A stretch of DNA of 64,000 bases from Deltaproteobacteria bacterium (GCA_024279255.1 JAJRRT010000097.1:1-64000), one strand, 5' to 3'. Shown: positions 1 through 10,399, numbered from the stretch's first letter. Made by a program: numbers and translations. The notes: generated by a model not told the origin, from the letters alone.

Positions 1-4
1 CTAC

Positions 5-487
5 TTGCGCGAGCGAGTTCTGGCAATCGTCAATCTCATTGCCAAATATGTTCTGGGTGCTAATGGTGCAGCGATCAGTGAACAAGAGCTGATTGCCGAA
101 CTGATGTCGGAGGGCTTCGATGCCCAGGAGATCAACGATGCCTTCTCCTGGATGGAATCAACTGCCCTCGATCAAACACAGCAACAACATGACGAAGTCA
201 ACATCAGCACTTCATCCTCAACTATGCGTATGTTTACTGCTGAAGAGTGTCGACTCATAGATACCGAGGCTCGCGGTTTATTGGTCCGGCTACGCGCTAT
301 GGGCCTGATTAATAATGATATTGAAGAAGAATTGATAGATCGCATAGTTGCCGCCGCCGAAGAGCCGGTCAGCCTTCAGGAGATGAAAATTCTTACAGCT
401 CTCTGCCTGCTTACAAAAAACAGCAATCAGTGGCAACGCGAAATCGACTGTTTGATGACTGAAGACTGGGCACGCATCTACCATTAG
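5..487 (+). CDS. smg: Smg family protein (DUF494)
   Basis: Matches the Smg/DUF494 family in layout: a helical N-terminal part resembling the family start, then the conserved block around residues 73-90 ([19 protein letters not shown]), then a helical C-terminus. Its 160 residues are close to the roughly 157 of E. coli Smg. The only usable start is TTG at 5, right at the window edge, so the true start could lie just upstream outside the window. It is followed 53 bases later by topA; smg commonly lies beside dprA and topA in proteobacteria. The molecular function of Smg is not established. The family call is confident, the start is not. Confidence 0.85.
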   Translation: MRERVLAIVNLIAKYVLGANGAAISEQELIAELMSEGFDAQEINDAFSWMESTALDQTQQQHDEVNISTSSSTMRMFTAEECRLIDTEARGLLVRLRAMGLINNDIEEELIDRIVAAAEEPVSLQEMKILTALCLLTKNSNQWQREIDCLMTEDWARIYH

Positions 488-540
488 CAGCCCTTTTAGG
501 TTCCGGGCCTCGATTTTGTTCCCGGCGAGAGGAAAGTTCC

Positions 541-3042
541 ATGGCTCAATCACTGGTAATTGTCGAATCGCCGGCCAAGGCGAAGACTATAGAAAAGTTT
601 CTCGGCAAGGGCTATAAAGTTCTGGCTTCTTATGGCCACGTACGTGCCCTGCCGAGCAAACAGGGTTCGGTAGATATTGATCAGGACTTTCGCCCTAAAT
701 ATCATATTCTTCCTGAGAGCCAGAAACATATCGACATTCTGAAAAAAGAGGTCGCCAAAAGCGATGAACTGATCCTCGCAACTGACCTCGACCGTGAAGG
801 AGAGGCGATCGCCTGGCACCTGCTTGAAGCCTTGGGGATTGATGAACATGGCGACAAACCTAAAGTCAGCCGGGTGACCTTTCACGAGATCACAAAACCG
901 GCGATTGATGCCGCCATGGCTGCGCCGCGCGCAATAGCCCGAGACATGGTCGATGCCCAACAGGCGCGTTCAATCCTCGATTATCTGGTCGGCTTCAATC
1001 TTTCTCCCTTCTTATGGAAGAAAATTCATTACGGTCTCTCGGCCGGGCGCGTACAATCCGTTGCCTTGCGCATGGTTTGTGAACGTGAAGCCGCTATCGA
1101 TGCCTTTGACCCACGTGAATACTGGAGCATCGAAGCCGATCTGACCAATGGCGAGAAAGAACCATTCCGCGCTCACCTGCACAGTAAAGAAGGCCAAAAG
1201 CTAGACAAGTTTGCCCTGCCCGCTGAGCAAGATACCCAGACCGTTCTGAGCGACCTTGTAAATGCCGTATGGCACATTACCAAGCTTGAAAAGAAGCAGC
1301 GTAAACGTAATCCGGCGGCGCCCTTTACCACCAGCACCCTGCAGCAGGAAGCTAGCCGTAAGCTCGGCTTTTCAGCTCGCAAAACCATGAGTACGGCTCA
1401 AAAACTTTACGAAGGAATCGCAGTCGGTGACGGAACCCATGGTCTGATTACCTACATGCGTACCGACTCGGTTGCACTTTCTACCGTTGCCACCGATGAG
1501 GCCCGCGAGGTTATCACTCAACTCTACGGTAAAGAGTATGCCCTTGCTGAGCCCCGGACTTTCAAAAATAAAAGCAAAAACGCCCAGGAAGCTCATGAGG
1601 CGGTGCGCCCGACGACTGTGGCCCGGACCCCTGAATCACTCAAAGCGTATCTGTCATCTGACCAACTGCGCCTTTATCAACTGATTTGGAAGCGCACCGT
1701 TGCCTCGCAGATGGCTCAGGCAATCTTCGATGCCACCACCGTTGATATCGCGGCAGGTGAAAACTACAGTTTCCGCGCCAGCGGCCAAATTATCCGTTTC
1801 GCCGGATTCATGACCCTCTACATCGAAGGCACGGACAACGGCGAAGATGAGGATAAAGAAGGCTTGCTCCCAGCCCTGCAGGAGGGGGAAAACCTCAGTC
1901 TGCAGGAGTTGATTCCAGAACAACACTTCACCCAACCGCCACCCCGCTTTACCGAAGCGAGCCTGGTCAAGGCCCTCGAAGAGCACGGCATCGGACGACC
2001 CTCCACTTATGCCAGCATCATGAATACTCTGGTGACCCGCAGGTATGCCCGACTGGAGAAGCGCACCTTCTTCCCCGAAGATGTCGGCAAGGTCGTCGCC
2101 AAGCTCCTCACCGACCATTTCAGCCGTTACGTTGATTACGAGTTTACCGCCGGTCTGGAAGAAGAGCTGGATGCGATTTCGCGCGGCGAGAAACAGTGGA
2201 TTCCGCTGGTCAAAGCGTTCTGGGAACCCTTCATCGAACTTCTGCAGATCAAAGACAAAGAGGTCAGCAAGGCCGATGTCACTACCGAGAAAACCGACAA
2301 AATCTGCCCCGAGACTGATTGCGGCAAAGAGTTGGTGATCAAGCTCGGCCGAGCGGGACGCTTTCTCGCCTGTAGCGGCTTTCCCGACTGCCGCCACACT
2401 GAACCGCTTTTAGGTGATGGCGAAACGGCCGAAGAGCCGGTTATGTCAGATGAAAAATGTGAAAAATGTGATGCCCAGATGCAGATCAAACAGGGACGCT
2501 ATGGTAAATTTCTCGGCTGCAGCGCCTATCCTGACTGTAAGAACATTCAGCCTCTCGAAAAACCAAAGGCGTTGGACATCAAATGCCCGCAGTGTAGCGA
2601 AGGGGAGATGATGGAGAAGAAGAGTCGCTACGGCAAAATCTTCTACTCCTGCAACCAGTATCCTAAATGCAAATACGCACTCTGGAATCCGCCCAAAGCT
2701 GAGGCCTGCCCAAAGTGCAGTTGGCCGCTGACCGAGATCAAGACCACCAAGCGCTGGGGGACAGTCCAACGTTGCCCGCAAGAAACTTGCGACTGGGAGA
2801 ACGAGTTGATCCCACCGGAGAAAAAACCGGCTCCCAAAAAGCCAGCGACTAAAAAAGCTTCCGCCAAGAAAGCTGTTGTTAAAAAAGCTCCGGCCAAAAA
2901 AGCCGTTGCTAAAAAAGCCGTTGCTAAAAAAGCCGTTGCTAAAAAAGCCGTTGCTAAAAAAACCGTAGCGAAGAAACCGGCAGCGAAAAAGACCACGGTC
3001 AAAAAAGCTCCGGCTAAACAGGCAACCACTAAAGACGTCTGA
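541..3042 (+). CDS. topA: DNA topoisomerase I with lysine-rich repeat tail
   Basis: Type IA topoisomerase that relaxes negative supercoils. The N-terminal Toprim domain starts with [17 protein letters not shown] and carries the [13 protein letters not shown] metal-binding block. The catalytic tyrosine is Tyr305 in ITYMRTDS. The arch and gate domains follow, with [11 protein letters not shown]. Four C-terminal zinc-ribbon modules lie at about residues 589-760, each with paired cysteines (CPETDC, CEKC, CPQC, CPKC). Residues 760-833 are an unusual Lys/Ala-rich tail built partly from a VAKKA repeat and resembling histone H1-like tails. The ATG at 541 is preceded by GAGAGGAAAG. At 833 residues it is typical for the family plus the tail. 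A hairpin terminator follows. Confidence 0.97.
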   Translation: MAQSLVIVESPAKAKTIEKFLGKGYKVLASYGHVRALPSKQGSVDIDQDFRPKYHILPESQKHIDILKKEVAKSDELILATDLDREGEAIAWHLLEALGIDEHGDKPKVSRVTFHEITKPAIDAAMAAPRAIARDMVDAQQARSILDYLVGFNLSPFLWKKIHYGLSAGRVQSVALRMVCEREAAIDAFDPREYWSIEADLTNGEKEPFRAHLHSKEGQKLDKFALPAEQDTQTVLSDLVNAVWHITKLEKKQRKRNPAAPFTTSTLQQEASRKLGFSARKTMSTAQKLYEGIAVGDGTHGLITYMRTDSVALSTVATDEAREVITQLYGKEYALAEPRTFKNKSKNAQEAHEAVRPTTVARTPESLKAYLSSDQLRLYQLIWKRTVASQMAQAIFDATTVDIAAGENYSFRASGQIIRFAGFMTLYIEGTDNGEDEDKEGLLPALQEGENLSLQELIPEQHFTQPPPRFTEASLVKALEEHGIGRPSTYASIMNTLVTRRYARLEKRTFFPEDVGKVVAKLLTDHFSRYVDYEFTAGLEEELDAISRGEKQWIPLVKAFWEPFIELLQIKDKEVSKADVTTEKTDKICPETDCGKELVIKLGRAGRFLACSGFPDCRHTEPLLGDGETAEEPVMSDEKCEKCDAQMQIKQGRYGKFLGCSAYPDCKNIQPLEKPKALDIKCPQCSEGEMMEKKSRYGKIFYSCNQYPKCKYALWNPPKAEACPKCSWPLTEIKTTKRWGTVQRCPQETCDWENELIPPEKKPAPKKPATKKASAKKAVVKKAPAKKAVAKKAVAKKAVAKKAVAKKTVAKKPAAKKTTVKKAPAKQATTKDV
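2902..2961 (+). repeat. Four perfect 15-bp tandem repeats inside topA
   Basis: The unit GCCGTTGCTAAAAAA occurs four times in a row and encodes AVAKK repeats of the TopA tail. Flanking copies are diverged (for example AAAACCGTAGCGAAG). A perfect in-frame tandem repeat can change copy number by slippage without breaking the frame. Confidence 0.95.
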
Positions 3043-3067
3043 TCGCGGTTGAAATTACAACATAACG

Positions 3068-3105
3068 ACCGGTCGGGCCTCCAACAGGGGTTCGACCGGT
3101 TTTTT
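3068..3105 (+). terminator. Intrinsic terminator after topA
   Basis: Perfect 8-bp stem ACCGGTCG (3068-3075) with CGACCGGT (3093-3100), followed by a T6 run. It lies 26 bases after the topA stop and before trmFO. Confidence 0.88.
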
Positions 3106-3131
3106 ATTTCCAACAAATCAAGGCAAATAAT

Positions 3132-4469
3132 ATGCAAGTCACAATCATCGGAGCTGGCCTGGCCGGCTGTGAGGCCGCCTGGCAACTGGCAAACTTCGGA
3201 TTAGATGTCAAACTCTATGAGATGAAACCGTTGCGATTCTCTGCGGCCCACCAGTCAGAGCAACTCGCCGAGTTAGTCTGTTCAAACAGCCTGCGCGGCG
3301 CCGGTATGAACAATGCTGTTGGCTGCCTGAAAGAGGAGTTGCGCAGATGCGGCTCACTCTTCATCGAAGCGGCCGATGCCACCGAGGTCCCAGCAGGAGG
3401 AGCGCTGGCTGTCGACCGTGAGGAGTTTTCACGTTATATCAGCGCTAAAATTGAAGCCGCGCCACAGATTGAGCTGATTCGGCAGGAGATCGTTGAACTC
3501 CCGACTTCCGGACCGACGATTCTGGCAACAGGCCCTCTGACATCGGAGGCACTGTCGCAACAGCTGGCACAGCTTATCGGTGCGGAACATCTCTATTTTT
3601 ACGACGCCATCGCACCGATCGTCGAGGCCGATTCCATCGACTTTGACATCGCTTGGCGCGCCTCACGCTACGACAAAGGCGGAGATGACTATATCAATTG
3701 TCCCTTGAATCGTGAGCAGTACGACAACTTTGTTGCGGCCTTACTTGAAGCCGATAAAGTCGCTGGTCGTGAATTTGAAAAACTGATCCACTTTGAAGGG
3801 TGCATGCCGATCGAAGAGATCGCAGCGCGTGGCGCTCAAACCCTCTCGTTCGGACCAATGAAACCAGTTGGTCTGCCCGATCCACGCACTGGTCATATTC
3901 CGCACGCAGTTATTCAGCTACGTCAGGATAATCGCCACGCCAGCCTCTATAACCTTGTCGGATTTCAAACCCGCATGACCTATCCGGAGCAACAGCGCAT
4001 ATTCCGTACAATTCCAGGTCTGGAAAGTGCGCGTTTTGAGCGACTCGGCAGCATGCACCGCAATACCTTTATTAACGCACCGAATTCACTCAATTCACGA
4101 CTACAGCTCAACAATGCACCTCACATCACCCTCGCCGGACAGATCAGCGGTGTCGAAGGCTATGTCGAATCAGCGGCCGCAGGGCTTCTCGCTGGCCTCT
4201 TTGTTGCTGGAGAGATCAGCGGACATGAGATTCCAGCCCCAGAACCTGTGACTGCGCTGGGTGCGCTCTTAAATCACCTGCAGACAGCAGATGCCGACAA
4301 TTTTCAACCGATGAACGTCAACTATGGTCTCTTCCCACCCCTGGTCCTGGAACGCAAGATGAAACGTGCCGACCGCCGCCTGGCAATGGCCGAGCGAGCA
4401 CTGGCCGCGCTGCCTGATTGGTGGCAAAAGATCGAAGCAGCCCGTATCAGTACTTCGGAGCAAAAATAA
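3132..4469 (+). CDS. trmFO: tRNA uridine-54 C5-methyltransferase, folate/FAD dependent
   Basis: TrmFO methylates U54 of tRNA to ribothymidine, using methylene-tetrahydrofolate and FADH2. The N-terminus is an FAD-binding Rossmann motif ([18 protein letters not shown]), followed by the family-typical YEMKP and LVCSNSLRG blocks. A second conserved block is [14 protein letters not shown] near residues 335-350. The 445 residues fit the family. It opens an apparent operon with maf, yggS, gph and a membrane transporter; its TAA overlaps the maf ATG by one base. The start region has only a weak ribosome site (AAGGC). The topA-trmFO order is common in Gram-positives and deltaproteobacteria. Confidence 0.96.
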   Translation: MQVTIIGAGLAGCEAAWQLANFGLDVKLYEMKPLRFSAAHQSEQLAELVCSNSLRGAGMNNAVGCLKEELRRCGSLFIEAADATEVPAGGALAVDREEFSRYISAKIEAAPQIELIRQEIVELPTSGPTILATGPLTSEALSQQLAQLIGAEHLYFYDAIAPIVEADSIDFDIAWRASRYDKGGDDYINCPLNREQYDNFVAALLEADKVAGREFEKLIHFEGCMPIEEIAARGAQTLSFGPMKPVGLPDPRTGHIPHAVIQLRQDNRHASLYNLVGFQTRMTYPEQQRIFRTIPGLESARFERLGSMHRNTFINAPNSLNSRLQLNNAPHITLAGQISGVEGYVESAAAGLLAGLFVAGEISGHEIPAPEPVTALGALLNHLQTADADNFQPMNVNYGLFPPLVLERKMKRADRRLAMAERALAALPDWWQKIEAARISTSEQK

Positions 4470-5071
4470 TGAAAAACTCTATAATTCTCGCCTCCGCCTC
4501 ACCGCGGCGTAGCGAACTGCTAAAGCAAGTCGGTTTCGACTTTGAAGTCATTCCCAGCCAAGCCGACGAAACTGAAATAGCTGGTGAAACGCCAGAAGAG
4601 CATGTAATTCGTCTCAGCCTGAACAAAGCTCGCGAGGTTTCGACCCGCGATGACATCGACGGACGTTGGGTCATCGGGAGTGACACCATTGTGCTACGCG
4701 ATGCTGAAATCCTCGGCAAACCGACAGACCCAGAAGATGCCGCACGCATGCTCCGCTCGCTCTCCGGACGCACCCATCAGGTCCTCTCCGGCTATGCGAT
4801 TCTTGATCGCGGGACCGGCGAAAACCGGACCGCAGCAATCACCACTCGCGTCACCTTTCGCTCATTGACAGATGCCGAAATCACGGGCTACATTGCCACA
4901 GGAGAACCGGCCGACAAAGCTGGATCCTATGCCATTCAAGGCCTCGGCGCATTCATGGTCAGTCGTATTGAAGGAAGTTACAGCAACGTTGTCGGCCTGC
5001 CGCTCTGTGAAGTTGTCCAAGCCCTCGAAACGCTCGGCGCACCGATTCCGATTTTGCAACAGCCCGGCTGA
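4469..5071 (+). CDS. maf: Maf-like nucleoside triphosphate pyrophosphatase
   Basis: Maf/YhdE family house-cleaning pyrophosphatase that hydrolyses dTTP, UTP or modified nucleotides to monophosphates. The family signature ILASASPRRSELLKQVGF is at residues 5-22, and the conserved SDTIVLRDAEILGKP and YAIQGLGAFMV blocks follow. I chose the ATG at 4469, which overlaps the trmFO stop (TAATG). An in-frame ATG at 4418 would add 17 residues before the signature and overlap trmFO by about 50 bases. The resulting 200 residues match the family length. The exact substrate subclass cannot be fixed from sequence reading alone. Confidence 0.94.
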   Translation: MKNSIILASASPRRSELLKQVGFDFEVIPSQADETEIAGETPEEHVIRLSLNKAREVSTRDDIDGRWVIGSDTIVLRDAEILGKPTDPEDAARMLRSLSGRTHQVLSGYAILDRGTGENRTAAITTRVTFRSLTDAEITGYIATGEPADKAGSYAIQGLGAFMVSRIEGSYSNVVGLPLCEVVQALETLGAPIPILQQPG

Positions 5072-5087
5072 GATAAGGCATTCTTTG

Positions 5088-5777
5088 ATGAGTGAAATCA
5101 CTGCTAACCTGATTCAAATACGTCATCAGATCGACCTTGCCTGCCAGAGTTGCGGGCGCGACCCACAAACGGTGCGACTACTCGCAGTCAGCAAGAAAAA
5201 ACCATCTCAGTCTATTATTGACGCGTTTAATGCGGGGCAGACTCTCTTCGGTGAAAGCTATGTCCAGGAATTTTCGCAGAAAGCTGAAGAACTTGAGCTA
5301 TCGATTGAATGGCATTTTATTGGCGGTTTACAGAGTAACAAGGTTAAATATCTACGCGGCAAAACGGCACTCATCCACTCTGTCGACCGCTTTTCACTCG
5401 CCCGGGAAATCAGTACGCAATGGGGAAAAATTGGTGAGACAGCAGATATTTTGCTGCAGTTCAACCTGGGTGGAGAATCATCAAAAAGTGGCGCTGACGA
5501 AGCTGAAGGCCTTGAGCTGGCAAAACAGATATCTGCCCTCCCTAACCTGCAGGTCCGTGGCCTGATGACCCTCCCCCCATATTGTGATGACCCTGAAGAA
5601 GTACGGCCATATTTCAGACGTCTCCGCCTTCTCGGCGAAAAGCTGAGCGCTGCAAACCTGCCTAATGTGATTATCGAAGAGCTCTCAATGGGGATGAGTC
5701 ATGATTTTACTGTCGCGATTGAAGAAGGAGCAACTCTGGTGAGAGTTGGAACTGCCATCTTCGGCGCACGGGATTGA
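5088..5777 (+). CDS. yggS: YggS/PROSC pyridoxal phosphate homeostasis protein
   Basis: PLP-binding protein of the YggS (YBL036C) family, a single-domain alanine-racemase-like barrel that buffers PLP and affects amino acid and keto-acid pools. The predicted PLP lysine is Lys36 in LAVSKKKP; FGESYVQEF, WHFIGGLQSNK and the late block LSMGMSHDF are family motifs. The ATG at 5088 gives 229 residues, the normal length; the upstream extension of this frame runs through maf and is not a start. It is 16 bases after maf, and its stop overlaps a possible TTG start of gph. Confidence 0.95.
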   Translation: MSEITANLIQIRHQIDLACQSCGRDPQTVRLLAVSKKKPSQSIIDAFNAGQTLFGESYVQEFSQKAEELELSIEWHFIGGLQSNKVKYLRGKTALIHSVDRFSLAREISTQWGKIGETADILLQFNLGGESSKSGADEAEGLELAKQISALPNLQVRGLMTLPPYCDDPEEVRPYFRRLRLLGEKLSAANLPNVIIEELSMGMSHDFTVAIEEGATLVRVGTAIFGARD

Positions 5778-5782
5778 TCCAG

Positions 5783-6415
5783 ATGCCTTCGAGCTGCCTC
5801 CTCTTCGACCTTGATGGCACATTGGTTGATTCACTGCCTGATCTGACGACCGCAATCAATCGACTCCGCACCGACTTCAACCTGACGGCACTTAGCATTT
5901 CTCAAGTACGGAACTATGTAGGTGATGGAGCCAGAGCACTGGTACAACGCGCCCTGCCAGATGGATCCTTTGATCAGGAGAAACTAACAAGTTTCCTGAC
6001 TTACTATCAGCAACACCTTTGCGAATTAAGTTCACCTTATCCGGGCATCCGCGAAATGCTTGAACAACTCCATGAGTACCCGCTGGCAGTCGTAACCAAC
6101 AAACCTCAACAGATGGCCACGGAACTGCTCGAGAGTCTGGAGCTGAGCAGGTACTTCCGGTTTGTACTCGGTGGCGACAGCTGCACGCAAAAAAAACCAC
6201 ACCCGGCACCAGTACTCGAAGCACTGCACCAGCTAAAAGCAGAACAACAAAGTAGCCTGATGGTCGGCGATCATCATACTGACATCCGCGCCGCCAAGGC
6301 TGCCGGGATACCTGCCTGTTTCTGTCGTTGGGGCTACGGTAATAACGGTGGAGAGAACCCTGATTTTACAGTTTCTTCAGTTTCCGAACTCCAACAATTA
6401 TTGCTGAGCAAATGA
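5783..6415 (+). CDS. gph: HAD-family phosphatase, phosphoglycolate phosphatase-like
   Basis: Haloacid dehalogenase superfamily, Gph type. Motif I is FDLDGTLVDS with Asp9 as nucleophile and Asp11 as acid/base. Motif II is VVTNKP (residues about 103-108). Motif III is the lysine in QKKPHP, and motif IV is MVGDHHTDIRAAKAAG. The cap domain sits between motifs I and II. I chose the ATG at 5783 (210 residues); a TTG at 5774 overlapping the yggS stop is possible and adds three residues. The likely role is removal of 2-phosphoglycolate or related damage metabolites. It ends in a 4-base overlap with the next gene. Confidence 0.9.
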   Translation: MPSSCLLFDLDGTLVDSLPDLTTAINRLRTDFNLTALSISQVRNYVGDGARALVQRALPDGSFDQEKLTSFLTYYQQHLCELSSPYPGIREMLEQLHEYPLAVVTNKPQQMATELLESLELSRYFRFVLGGDSCTQKKPHPAPVLEALHQLKAEQQSSLMVGDHHTDIRAAKAAGIPACFCRWGYGNNGGENPDFTVSSVSELQQLLLSK

Positions 6416-7707
6416 CCTGCAGCAGGCCATTGCGCCAACGCGACATCGCCCTTTTCTTTTTTCCTCTGCTTCTCAACATTCAGTTGATGAGCCTTTCACA
6501 TACCATCATCAATGGAGCACTGGCCCGCTACGCTGACTATGTCACGGCTCTGGCGGGGATGTCGGTCGCGATGGTGGTTCATCTGTTCATCGCCTCCCCT
6601 TCCTACCAGAATCATACGATCACCATCACCATGGTGCGCGGGCGGCATTCGCTACGGAGTGTTTCGATGTTTGTCGGAGCGGTCGCGGTCTATGTTTCCG
6701 TGATGCTCGGCCTCATAGCCTTTACCGGCCTGGGAGATCTGGTGCTCATCAAGCTGATCGGTGCACCACCAGAAATCGCCAACGCAGCCCGTAAAGCATT
6801 ACAGCTATTGGTATTCCTCCCATTCTTCACCGGTATGCGCGGACTCTTTCAGGGCCTTGTCATTCAATCCAGACGCACCTCGCTTGTCTCTATTGCGACA
6901 GGAATTCGAGTCGCAGCCCTCATAGGCTTTCTCGCTCTCGGCAAAGACTGGTTTTTCGGCGCCCAACTCGGCGCCTTCGCTCTGGTCAGCTGCATCATCA
7001 CCGAAACCCTGTTTATGGCATTCTTTGCCTGGCGAGTTCACTTACCACTGAATACGCATGAAAACGAAAAATCCACAGATGAGATTTTCCGCTATGCTCT
7101 ACCCCTTGCGTACTCTTCATGCCTGCAACAAACCATTCCTCTCTTGATTAATTCGATCCTCGGCCGACTCCCTGACGCACCACTTGCTCTGGCAGCCTTC
7201 GGCGTAATTCGTGGATTTCTTTTTTTACTCGCAGGTCCGATGCGCAATCTGCAACAGGTCTATCTGACTCTGGTTAAAACCATTGCTGACGACCTGATGC
7301 TGAGACGCTTCGCCGTGGTCGTCGCACTGAGTCTAGGGCTACTGGTCCTCCTGGTCGCTGGGCCCGCCGCGCAACTGATCCTTGGTCAACTTCTCGGGGT
7401 TGAATCTACCCTGCTCAACTACCTGCGCTTCCCCCTGGCCGCATGCTCTCTCTTTCCACTGCTCTATGCCTTCAGCAACCTGCTGCGCGGCTGGTTTGCG
7501 GGAGAACACAAAACGGCTCTGCTAGGGTATTCAACCATTATTAAAAGTTGCTTTCTGCTGCTGAGCTGGTGGCCAATCGTTGAATTCACCCCCCCTGTTT
7601 CCGGGGCAACCATCGGGATAGCGCTACTGCTGTCAGCAGAAGCAATTGAAGCCACCTACCTGCGAATCCAACGCGGGCGATTGCTTGTTCGCCAAAGGAA
7701 CCGGTAA
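6412..7707 (+). CDS. ANKH-like/MATE-fold polytopic membrane transporter
   Basis: A 431-residue protein with about 12 hydrophobic segments. The block ARKALQLLVFLPFFTGMRG with the following FQGLVIQSRRTS, and later LRGWFAGEHKTALLG, recall the progressive-ankylosis (ANK/ANKH) family, a branch of the MOP/MATE fold, rather than classic drug MATE pumps. That comparison is from memory. The eukaryotic ANKH protein promotes export of small anions such as ATP, pyrophosphate and citrate; the role of bacterial members is unknown. It overlaps gph by four bases (ATGA), so it is translated with the housekeeping operon. A distant paralog lies in the hypD operon at 15733-17064. Confidence 0.7.
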   Translation: MTCSRPLRQRDIALFFFPLLLNIQLMSLSHTIINGALARYADYVTALAGMSVAMVVHLFIASPSYQNHTITITMVRGRHSLRSVSMFVGAVAVYVSVMLGLIAFTGLGDLVLIKLIGAPPEIANAARKALQLLVFLPFFTGMRGLFQGLVIQSRRTSLVSIATGIRVAALIGFLALGKDWFFGAQLGAFALVSCIITETLFMAFFAWRVHLPLNTHENEKSTDEIFRYALPLAYSSCLQQTIPLLINSILGRLPDAPLALAAFGVIRGFLFLLAGPMRNLQQVYLTLVKTIADDLMLRRFAVVVALSLGLLVLLVAGPAAQLILGQLLGVESTLLNYLRFPLAACSLFPLLYAFSNLLRGWFAGEHKTALLGYSTIIKSCFLLLSWWPIVEFTPPVSGATIGIALLLSAEAIEATYLRIQRGRLLVRQRNR

Positions 7708-7715
7708 CTAGACCC

Positions 7716-7757
7716 AAAGAAAAAGGGCCCCGATCAACTCGGAACCCTTTTTCTTTT
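7716..7757. terminator. Bidirectional intrinsic terminator
   Basis: Perfect 12-bp stem: AAAGAAAAAGGG (7716-7727) with CCCTTTTTCTTT (7745-7756). It has a T-rich tract on both strands and sits between convergent genes. Confidence 0.9.
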
Positions 7758-7777
7758 ACATTTATTGTGCAAAACTT

Positions 7778-10399
7778 CTATTGCACATCGACTCCTTCTA
7801 CATATTTAGTCGTCAGACCAGTCGGCATAATCCCTATATCGGTTGGAACCGGCACAGTGAATGCCAGTGAGAGGCTATCCGCATCGGCAGGATCGGGAGC
7901 ACCAGTCGGGGCTGAACCAAGGATCGGCAGAATAACTCCAACCTCCAGCGGCTTGATGTAGTAAGTGTTGCTTGAACTATCGGTAACCTCAGTCCCCGCA
8001 GGAATATTGACGACTTTATTCTTGATATCATCGTTCAGGATGAAGCCGCTCTTCTCCAATTCCCAATGCATGTCAGGCAGGCCGTGCATCCAACCATCGT
8101 ACTGCAGGGAAAAATTCAGTGCAGACCCACCGCCCATAGGTGTCAAAGAGATCGGATCAAGCATAATCGGATCATCCAGATAGACATAGCTGCTGCCGTT
8201 CAGTAAATAGGTCACAGCACCCCATGAGTTCTGCTGGTTCGGATCAGCATATTCCCAGTTAAACTGAATCGGGTTGCTGCTGCCATCAAGGACTTCTGCA
8301 CCACTGATGTCATAGGCCTGCAGGCCCCAAGTCCCTTGAGTCACAACATCACCGACAATCTTGTCGCTGTCATTACTACCGATTGTCTTATAGACCAGCA
8401 GCAGATAATTGGCACTATTGGGGTCACTTTCAAGTTCATAGGTCGAACGCGTAGAGGCATCCTCCCAGGCCGACGCAAGAAAGGAGACACCCGTCATAAA
8501 GGTGTCAGCATTATCAGGACGAGCCACCTGCTGCAGTTCCATCGACACGTCATAATCATTCGCCGCATTGTTGGCAGCAGTCCGTTCAACAACAAAATTC
8601 ACCCCTTTATTGTTGATGTAATACTCCATACCGACCGGGAAAGCGAATTCACCCAGGTTGGTCGATGCGAATGTTGGAGTCCAGGTCTGTTCATCAAAAC
8701 TGGTTAGATCCTTCTCAACCCAGCCAGAGGATGGACCGGTAAAGTCACCAGTATATTCAATGTAGGTCGAGCCACTGATCCAGGCCCAGATTTCCTCACC
8801 ATCGACCGATGGAGTATAGACCGTCTGAAGCTTGGACGGCGGCCAGCTGCTATTATCAAGCTGCTTCAGCTGAGAATTAACGTCATCGTACCAGTAATCA
8901 ACATTAACGCCACTGCCACCGTTGGCAGCCTGGTCCCAGCGATTGAGGTTAATCTGCTTGCGATCGTTATCACTCCAGGCCAGGGCACTCAGATCATAAG
9001 CGGTCGTGCCGCAACTGTTACCCCCGGAACCACTGTTAGCCGTCGGATCCCACATACACTTTTCCCACCAGGAGTTTGCATTGTCCCACCGCAGGGAGAA
9101 ACCGTCGCTCATCCAGATTTCGACCGGGATGTTCAGCACCTGGCTCAGGTCCGCCGTAGTCAGAATCCGCTTATTCAAACTGCCGTTGAAAGTCTTGGTT
9201 GTGTAAGTCGGTGCGACACTGCCATCCCAGACCTCCTTGGTTACGCTGGTACCGTTGGCCGGAGCACCAGAATCTCCTGCCCAGAACTGGTGGCGGCCCT
9301 GCCAGGCCCCGTAATAACCGTGCGAACCATTGCTATCCAAAGTAACTGGAAAGCCAAACTGTTTAACCTTCTCGACATTCTGGCCACTTGTGGCATCAAA
9401 AACACCGTAGCGATAATTAATTTCAACCGGGTTGCTACGGTCCTTGTAGACAACCGGATCACTACCGCCCGGATCGAGTGCAAGGGTATCCGCATTATAT
9501 GCATACTGAACATCTATGGTCGGCAGCGTAACGGTGGCCTGACCAGCACAAGGACTTGAACCACCGACGTTACTCCAGCAATAATTGAAGTCGGCGATGG
9601 AAGCCTTACCGTAGCCGCTGGCGTTCGACTTGATCATGACCGCCTTGGTTTGTTCGGTAATCGCTACGGGACTACCACCAATATTCTCGTTCATGGTGAA
9701 GTCTTCTGACATGCTCAGTTGAGTCTGCCCCGCAACAATCTCCGCCTTAGCATAAAAGATTCCATCATCGCTGCCACTACCGTTACCGATGACAGCCAAA
9801 ATCGTCCATTCTCCATAATTTGTGTAGCTACCATCAGCAGCCTGCGTCGGCGCAGTGACAATATTGACCTGCACTTTGGCCGGATCATTATCGTCATCAA
9901 TCCAGACCTTCACCTGATTGACTCCAGCGACCATGTCGGATTGCACGACCCAATCCTCCAAAGACTTGGTTGATTTCCCACCTTCATCATCAAACCAAGA
10001 AACCTTCGCCCGGTAAGCTCCGGTGCCGACGTTAGCAGCATCACTGTAATGGGTCTGTGACGTTGCCTTGAGAATAGTTTCGATGATTCCAAACACCTCA
10101 AGAGTTGGCTCGTCCACGTACTTTGCTGTCAGAGTCGTTTCATAATCTGAGCCTGCTGGCAGGGTACTAACTGCTGCGGCAACAGCCCGAACCTGTGACG
10201 CAAGCGAAGCAGTTCCTACGCTAGTAGTGGTCGATATAGCAGACACTTCTGCCGGCAGGGCGATTCCGGCAGTGGCAACCGTCGGCGTCGTACCTGAATC
10301 TGCGGCTGTGGACCCACCACCTCCGCAACCTTGTAATATTCCCAACAATCCCAACAAAACTAACACTAGCACGACACTAAACTGTGACTTCCCGGCCAT
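7778..10399 (-). CDS. Large secreted lipoprotein of unknown function
   Basis: An 873-residue predicted lipoprotein. The ATG at 10399 has a good ribosome site (AGAAGGAGAG) and begins a signal peptide ending in lipobox ILQGC with Cys25, followed by a glycine-rich linker (GGGGS). The reading frame is open for 15 codons upstream, but that extension would spoil the signal. The mature part is rich in Trp, Tyr, Asn, Ser and Thr, with recurring short phrases such as YWYDD, WEKCMW and YTGD, like beta-rich extracellular proteins. It has a few cysteines but no CxxCH. I recognise no family. It is a single-gene unit, convergent with the preceding operon. Confidence 0.85.
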   Translation of the reverse strand: MAGKSQFSVVLVLVLLGLLGILQGCGGGGSTAADSGTTPTVATAGIALPAEVSAISTTTSVGTASLASQVRAVAAAVSTLPAGSDYETTLTAKYVDEPTLEVFGIIETILKATSQTHYSDAANVGTGAYRAKVSWFDDEGGKSTKSLEDWVVQSDMVAGVNQVKVWIDDDNDPAKVQVNIVTAPTQAADGSYTNYGEWTILAVIGNGSGSDDGIFYAKAEIVAGQTQLSMSEDFTMNENIGGSPVAITEQTKAVMIKSNASGYGKASIADFNYCWSNVGGSSPCAGQATVTLPTIDVQYAYNADTLALDPGGSDPVVYKDRSNPVEINYRYGVFDATSGQNVEKVKQFGFPVTLDSNGSHGYYGAWQGRHQFWAGDSGAPANGTSVTKEVWDGSVAPTYTTKTFNGSLNKRILTTADLSQVLNIPVEIWMSDGFSLRWDNANSWWEKCMWDPTANSGSGGNSCGTTAYDLSALAWSDNDRKQINLNRWDQAANGGSGVNVDYWYDDVNSQLKQLDNSSWPPSKLQTVYTPSVDGEEIWAWISGSTYIEYTGDFTGPSSGWVEKDLTSFDEQTWTPTFASTNLGEFAFPVGMEYYINNKGVNFVVERTAANNAANDYDVSMELQQVARPDNADTFMTGVSFLASAWEDASTRSTYELESDPNSANYLLLVYKTIGSNDSDKIVGDVVTQGTWGLQAYDISGAEVLDGSSNPIQFNWEYADPNQQNSWGAVTYLLNGSSYVYLDDPIMLDPISLTPMGGGSALNFSLQYDGWMHGLPDMHWELEKSGFILNDDIKNKVVNIPAGTEVTDSSSNTYYIKPLEVGVILPILGSAPTGAPDPADADSLSLAFTVPVPTDIGIMPTGLTTKYVEGVDVQ

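Noticed and set aside
1654-2397. Long - strand ORF inside topA
   Set aside because: It lies entirely within the strongly supported topA frame and shows no family motif, so it is an antisense shadow of the coding bias.
2902-2961. Tandem repeats as a CRISPR or mobile element
   Set aside because: The repeat is 15 bp without spacers, in frame, and codes for the TopA tail.
4418-4468. Longer maf start at 4418
   Set aside because: It would overlap trmFO by about 50 bases and add residues before the conserved N-terminal signature. The TAATG start at 4469 is typical of coupling.
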